Of a stretch of DNA of 43,972 nt, positions 39,702-43,972 are shown in pieces. Position numbers and translations under genes: made by a program. Origin of the DNA: an uncultured Eubacteriales bacterium (lineage in GTDB: Bacteria > Bacillota > Clostridia > Christensenellales > Pumilibacteraceae). How positions within the stretch are numbered: the first letter of the stretch is position 1; each line of letters opens with the position of its first letter. The notes under the pieces are model-generated. The model made no database searches. It worked only from the letters and a program-made list of their open reading frames with translations, and was not told the DNA's origin. The stretch covers positions 1 through 43,972 of the forward strand of contig UQSP01000010.1 in NCBI GenBank assembly GCA_900543755.1, given 5' to 3'.

Positions 39702-42700
39702 TTATGCTTCAAGCACGTTTTCTATAATGGATTCGCCGACAAGGTTGCCTATGGCAATCATGTCCGCCTGGTTCCAGTGCCACGAATCGGTGCCTACCGC
39801 CACGTTGCTGCCGTTTACAAGCTTATTGATGTCGAACTGACCGGAAGCGATGACGTAAACGTTGCCGATAACATTGGGCAGGTTCCGCTGCATAGCGATA
39901 AACGCGTTGTTGGTGTTTACCGTACCCTGAACCGCACTGCCCGACGTGCGGGAAATTTCGCCCACAAACACGGGAAGCGCGCTGAGATCGACTCCCGCAA
40001 TTTCGCCGAGGTCGCTGCGAATATCGGAAACAAAGTATTTGAACGCTTTTTCGTATTCGTTGGGATTGCCCTTATCGGATTCACCCTGCATCCAGAAAAG
40101 TCCTTTGAAGTTTATCGTGGTATAGCCCATATTCTTAAGCTCGGCAACGTTTTTCTCCACCTGGGCGAGGAAATCGCGGTAAAGTCCGCCGGTGAGATTG
40201 CCCGGGCTTTGAGGCTTAATAGTCTCCTCGTAAGAGGGCGAAACCCAGTTGCCGTTTGAAGCGTTTTCGCCGCCGATGTTATCGAGAAGCGCGGTGCCTC
40301 CGTGAGCATACTTGATTATGCCCGCGACTTTGCCGCTTTGCGTGTTATAGTAAGCGGAAAGCGCCTCCGCCATGCCTGCCTCGGGACCGAATTTATTTGC
40401 CGCCGCACCCTGACCGATGCGCGCAAGCTGCCATCCGAGGTCACGGTGAATTACTACGTTGCCGCTGCCGGTGCTTTCGGCGTCGCCCGCGTACCAGATG
40501 TTGTTGAATCCGTAACCGAAGCCGGGGTTATCCGCGACGGCGGTGTTGAAGTTGAACGTCGAATAACCCGATGCGTTGGACTGACCTGCTATGAAGTAAA
40601 CATCAATCTCCTTATTTGCTGCGGGAGCCTTTTCAATCATTGCGTCGATAAATTCCGTGTTAAGCGAATAATTGAACTTGCTTACCGTAATTACGGCAGG
40701 GCTTGCCATAAGACCTATGCCGCACTCGGTAGTCACTTTATCGTAATAGTAGCTTGCCACGTACACGTCGTCGATAAAGAAATAATAGTTGCAGTCGTCC
40801 CTTATAACGCCCAGTTTTACGGCGGTGGGATCGTATTCTATACCCGCTTGTTTAAGATTGAACAAAATACGCGAATCCTGAGGATTCCATTCGGTGAGAA
40901 TGGAGCAAACTATAAGGCTGTCACCGAAAATACCCGCCGAAAATCTTACGTCGCTGGGGCTGTCGTTAAGAGTGTCGGGACCGTGAGAAACCAGAAGTCC
41001 GCCGAACTGAGTGCCGAAAGAATAGGTTTCGGTGGTGTCGAACACGCCCTCGAGATAATATTTGGTGCCGCTTATTTCATTCTGATAAACGAACGTATGC
41101 GTAAGTAAATTTACGGTGTCGCGCTGACCGTCCTTTAACTTCCAGCCGTTGCCTTCGGTTTTATCTGTCGAAATATTCTTATAGCTGTAATAGGTGGTTT
41201 CCACGCCCTTCGAGTCAGGTATGGTTATCGCGCCGCCCAGGTATACGGGAGAAACGTAACCCGAAAGCTCCTTGGTTTCGCCGTCGGCAAGGAAAACGTC
41301 GTAAGAGTAAACGTTGTCGCCGTATTCCACTTTTATTACGTAATAACCGCTTGTAAGCGTATAATTTTTGGTAAGCGACACAAGGTTTCCCACGCTTTCC
41401 GTGCCTTTTGTCATGTCTATTACCGTAACGGTAACGTCGGCGGGATTAACCGTAAGTTCGGGATAAAGATTGTATCCGTCGATTTCGTAAGGTTTAACGG
41501 TGAGATTCAAGGAAGCCTCTCCTTCTTCCGCGTAAGTGACTTCTATCGAATAAGATCCGCCGGCAACGGGGTTAAAGGTGAATTTTCCGTCCGTTGCGGT
41601 GATGGAAACGGGTTTGCCGTCTAACAGCAATTCGATATTTTCGACCACTTTGTTTGCAGGAACGTTAAGATTAATTTCTGCGGGAAGTCCGCTGAAAAGC
41701 ACGCCTTTGGAGCTTATCGTATCGCCTGCCTGAACTACCGTAAGTTTACTGCTGTCGTAAGTGACTTTTGAGCCGCCAACTATATCGGCAACCTCTTCAC
41801 GGTCCATGGTGAAGTTAAAGTTACTGAACGGCAGATTTTTGGGACCAAAGTTGCTGCCGACAAAAATACCGAAACCGCTGACGTTATCCGCGGGAAGAGC
41901 CTGCTCGTTGTCAAGCGTGGAGTATGCGGTAACTTTTTCGCTGAGAACAAGCGCGTCGTTTACGAATACGTAATAGTAGTCTTTTACTCGAGCAACGCCC
42001 AGTTTGAACGTGCTTCCGCTGCCGGTGCTTACGCCGCCCTTGTTATCGCCATCCTGCCAGTTATCGGAATAAGTATGCAGAAACAGCGTTCCCGAGTTAT
42101 AGATGCCGTAGCCGTACCAGCCCTTTTTGTTTGTGGGCGCTCCGTCAAGAGTATTGATTAATATACCCACCCAGGACTTCGGCGTTTTGCTGAAAGTAGC
42201 TTCGGCGTAGTATACGTTGCCCGCCGTGCCGCCGTTGAATATGTAAGAAGGTCCCGTGATGGTGCCGCTGGCGCCGTCGGCGTTTACCGTCCATGTTCCG
42301 CTGTTAAAGGAATTTACCACGGTGCCGTCCTCGTAGTTGAACGAGCCGCCAAGCGAAGGCGTAGTCATAAAGTAATTTTTAAGCGCGGTGACCGTATCCG
42401 AATCTATCGTGTAATTGATGTTGGAGAAAGTAGCCGTACCCGACGCTGACATACTGCAGAATCCGAAGCCGCTTTCGCCGTATTTGTCGGAAGTAAGCGA
42501 ACCCACTACTTTATCGTTGAGTATCAGATAATAAACGTCGCCGTCGCGCAAAATCGCAAATTTGCAGTTTGCGGGGTCGGCTTTAAGGTTGGATATGTAG
42601 CCGCCCGTTTCAAACTCGCTCCAGGAATTATTGTCGCCTTTATAAATCTTATTGCCGCCCGAATACGAGAACGCCAGCTTGTGTTTTCCGCCGCCGTCGC

Positions 42701-43922
42701 CGCCCGAAATATCCCCGTACTCAGCCGCTGCGAGAATACCGAGGAATGTACCGACGTTTTTAAAGTCGACGTCCGCCTCGAGATAATATCTGTCCGTAAG
42801 CTCGTTTTCGTCAAGTCCGATATACACATAAGCGTAAGAACTGATTTTTACGCTGTTTTCGGAAAGCTTTTCCCAACCGGTATTGAAAGAAGCGTAATCG
42901 CCCACGCTGCCGCCGAGGTCTATGTCCTTGGGGAAAGCAATGCTGTCGGTAGCGTTGCCCGAAACGGTAATCTGTTTTGTTCTTACCTCAGTCCCGCGAG
43001 TAACGGTAAGCGTGTAAGTGCCGATAGTCAGATTTGCAAAAACGTTGCCCGACGAAGTTACGTCAAGCTGAACGGGCTGTTCTCCGTCTTTCTGTACGGA
43101 AGCCGTCATATCAGAAAAATCTTCGGAATCAAACTGATAAAAATCATACGCAGTGCCTGCAACGCTGACCTGTTCGGGCACGATTTTTACGTTAACGCTG
43201 TAATATTCGGCAGAATATACGGCGGTTACCGTGAAAGGCGCAACAACGGAAGAAAAATCCGTAACGTTCCACACTCCGCTGAAGCCGGGTTTTTCGGGAA
43301 CTGCGGGAATGTCGGTAAGCGTATCGCCGTAATCCACATATCTCAATATATCGGCACCCGCTTCGGAACGGAACGTTATAGTTATAACCTGAATGTCGTA
43401 ATAAACCTTCAACACGGTAGAGCCGTCTTTTTTCACCTCAGCCGAAAGAACGTTTAAAGCATTGCTTTCGGAGAAAACATAGCCCGTCAAAGCTGAAGGC
43501 GTTACGGAAACGGTTCTGCCGGCAAAAGAAGAAACGCTTTCGGTAAGCAGCGAATCGAGTTCGTAACCGCTGCGGTCTTTCTTCTGCTTGTAATATTCTA
43601 TCGTGTAATTTGCCTGCTCTTCCGCCCGCGCGGTAACGTACAGTGCGCAGCTTGCCTTGTAAACCTTGCCGTCGGGAGCCGTAACTGCCGCCGTAATCGT
43701 AGCGCTGCCCGCGCCAATCGCTTTTACCAAGCCGCTCTCAACCACTGCAACGTTCATATCCGAACTTGCCCACACAATCGAATCGGCGGTAAATCCTTCC
43801 GCGTTTACGGTAAGATTAAGTTTCTCACCCACGGTAAGATTTGCGCCCTCCGAGGAAAGCGAAACTGAATAAACCGTTTTTTGCCCGCAACCGAAAAGCG
43901 CAAATGCCATGACAAAAGCAAG
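39702..43922 (-). CDS. Very large modular lipoprotein with SASA-type (sialate O-acetylesterase-like) C-terminus; 5' truncated
   Basis: About 1,405 genomic codons; the true start lies beyond the adapter. What remains of the signal is LAFVMAFALFGC, a lipobox whose Cys anchors the protein outside the cell. Modules in order: a BIG2-like Ig domain (about residues 15-100), a MucBP/InlB-like repeat region (about 105-250), a short beta domain, then three related beta-sandwich, LamG-like domains (FKLGVARVKDYYYVFVND-type strands), separated by carboxypeptidase-regulatory-like segments. The last about 300 residues are a SASA/CE6-like esterase: GQSNASGY (Ser near 40580), FWMQGESDKG, and DSWHWNQADM (Asp/His near 39780). 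Likely removes acetyl groups from glycans, with the other modules for binding or reach. Confidence 0.87.
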   Translation of the reverse strand, partial: LAFVMAFALFGCGQKTVYSVSLSSEGANLTVGEKLNLTVNAEGFTADSIVWASSDMNVAVVESGLVKAIGAGSATITAAVTAPDGKVYKASCALYVTARAEEQANYTIEYYKQKKDRSGYELDSLLTESVSSFAGRTVSVTPSALTGYVFSESNALNVLSAEVKKDGSTVLKVYYDIQVITITFRSEAGADILRYVDYGDTLTDIPAVPEKPGFSGVWNVTDFSSVVAPFTVTAVYSAEYYSVNVKIVPEQVSVAGTAYDFYQFDSEDFSDMTASVQKDGEQPVQLDVTSSGNVFANLTIGTYTLTVTRGTEVRTKQITVSGNATDSIAFPKDIDLGGSVGDYASFNTGWEKLSENSVKISSYAYVYIGLDENELTDRYYLEADVDFKNVGTFLGILAAAEYGDISGGDGGGKHKLAFSYSGGNKIYKGDNNSWSEFETGGYISNLKADPANCKFAILRDGDVYYLILNDKVVGSLTSDKYGESGFGFCSMSASGTATFSNINYTIDSDTVTALKNYFMTTPSLGGSFNYEDGTVVNSFNSGTWTVNADGASGTITGPSYIFNGGTAGNVYYAEATFSKTPKSWVGILINTLDGAPTNKKGWYGYGIYNSGTLFLHTYSDNWQDGDNKGGVSTGSGSTFKLGVARVKDYYYVFVNDALVLSEKVTAYSTLDNEQALPADNVSGFGIFVGSNFGPKNLPFSNFNFTMDREEVADIVGGSKVTYDSSKLTVVQAGDTISSKGVLFSGLPAEINLNVPANKVVENIELLLDGKPVSITATDGKFTFNPVAGGSYSIEVTYAEEGEASLNLTVKPYEIDGYNLYPELTVNPADVTVTVIDMTKGTESVGNLVSLTKNYTLTSGYYVIKVEYGDNVYSYDVFLADGETKELSGYVSPVYLGGAITIPDSKGVETTYYSYKNISTDKTEGNGWKLKDGQRDTVNLLTHTFVYQNEISGTKYYLEGVFDTTETYSFGTQFGGLLVSHGPDTLNDSPSDVRFSAGIFGDSLIVCSILTEWNPQDSRILFNLKQAGIEYDPTAVKLGVIRDDCNYYFFIDDVYVASYYYDKVTTECGIGLMASPAVITVSKFNYSLNTEFIDAMIEKAPAANKEIDVYFIAGQSNASGYSTFNFNTAVADNPGFGYGFNNIWYAGDAESTGSGNVVIHRDLGWQLARIGQGAAANKFGPEAGMAEALSAYYNTQSGKVAGIIKYAHGGTALLDNIGGENASNGNWVSPSYEETIKPQSPGNLTGGLYRDFLAQVEKNVAELKNMGYTTINFKGLFWMQGESDKGNPNEYEKAFKYFVSDIRSDLGEIAGVDLSALPVFVGEISRTSGSAVQGTVNTNNAFIAMQRNLPNVIGNVYVIASGQFDINKLVNGSNVAVGTDSWHWNQADMIAIGNLVGESIIENVLEA

Positions 43923-43923
43923 C

Positions 43924-43972
43924 CTGTCTCTTATACACATCTCCGAGCCCACGAGACATGCGCAGATCTCGT
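43924..43972 (-). other. Untrimmed sequencing adapter (Nextera P7 side)
   Basis: 43924-43942 is the Tn5 mosaic end (CTGTCTCTTATACACATCT), 43943-43957 the read-2 arm, 43958-43965 (ATGCGCAG) sits where an i7 index belongs, and 43966-43972 the start of P7. Translating through it gives the false N-terminus MGSEMCIRDR on the last gene. Confidence 0.98.

Noticed and set aside
43923..43952. Start codon and first ten residues (MGSEMCIRDR) of the last ORF
   Set aside because: Encoded by Nextera adapter, so not a real N-terminus.

Overview
The window reads as one contig from a low-to-mid GC Gram-positive anaerobe, most likely an uncultured gut or rumen member of the Clostridia (Bacillota). The grounds are: near-consensus TTGACA-N17-TATAAT promoters and strong AGGAGG ribosome sites; a CadC-type regulator; a ferredoxin-linked split glutamate synthase; rubredoxin; a heterodimeric ABC exporter; an SPFH/NfeD pair; and a carbohydrate ABC system with a lipoprotein binding protein. 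No 16S gene is present, so the assignment is inference. Bases 1-48 and 43924-43972 are untrimmed Nextera-type adapter and index sequence, not genome. The genomic part is about 49-43923, and the last gene is cut at its 5' end.

Layout. (1) 57-6014, minus strand: a sugar-uptake operon in the order cytoplasmic DUF4965/glutaminase-family protein, lipoprotein binding protein, two permeases. A winged-helix regulator (6450-7403) diverges from it, and two good promoters and a palindrome lie between. (2) 7737-10380, minus: a metal-resistance operon of CadC-like ArsR repressor, free-standing HMA metal-binding protein and P1B-type ATPase, behind a consensus promoter and a 26-bp operator. (3) 10777-13688: an unknown acidic protein, then an AT-rich mobile-element remnant with small ORFs, a complete tyrosine recombinase, short direct repeats and a tRNA-Thr(CGT) gene. 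The tRNA 3' half is duplicated nearby and that copy is interrupted by a 51-nt GC-rich insert. (4) 13725-15807, minus: dnaN and an unknown membrane protein. (5) 16245-21291, plus: a five-gene split glutamate synthase (class-II amidotransferase, FMN/Fe-S core, four-cluster ferredoxin, FAD reductase, GXGXG domain) behind a terminator-like leader. (6) 21650-24686, minus: GDPD phosphodiesterase, NahK-like sugar kinase and mannose-6-phosphate isomerase. (7) 24832-28343, plus: two-gene heterodimeric ABC exporter. (8) 28658-34545, minus: CorC/HlyC transporter with a structured leader, AlkD-like repair protein, acyl carrier protein, PHP phosphoesterase, ribokinase and Na/Pi cotransporter. (9) 34920-36487, plus: small unknown protein, Mrp ATPase and rubredoxin. 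(10) 37122-39304, minus: flotillin and NfeD-like partner. (11) 39702-43922, minus: a very large lipoprotein with Ig-like and LamG-like modules and a C-terminal SASA-type esterase, truncated by the adapter.

Functional picture: a saccharide-degrading, ammonia/glutamine-assimilating anaerobe. Glycan esterase, sugar ABC importer, NahK-like kinase, ManA and ribokinase feed sugar metabolism, and the split GOGAT links nitrogen assimilation to ferredoxin and NAD(P)H. Most of the window is ordinary chromosomal content. The least explained parts are the interrupted tRNA-Thr duplicate (13423-13524), the HlyC leader (29990-30157), the attenuator-like hairpin before the glutamate synthase, and several small orphan ORFs. 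I saw no CRISPR array and no recognisable defence system.
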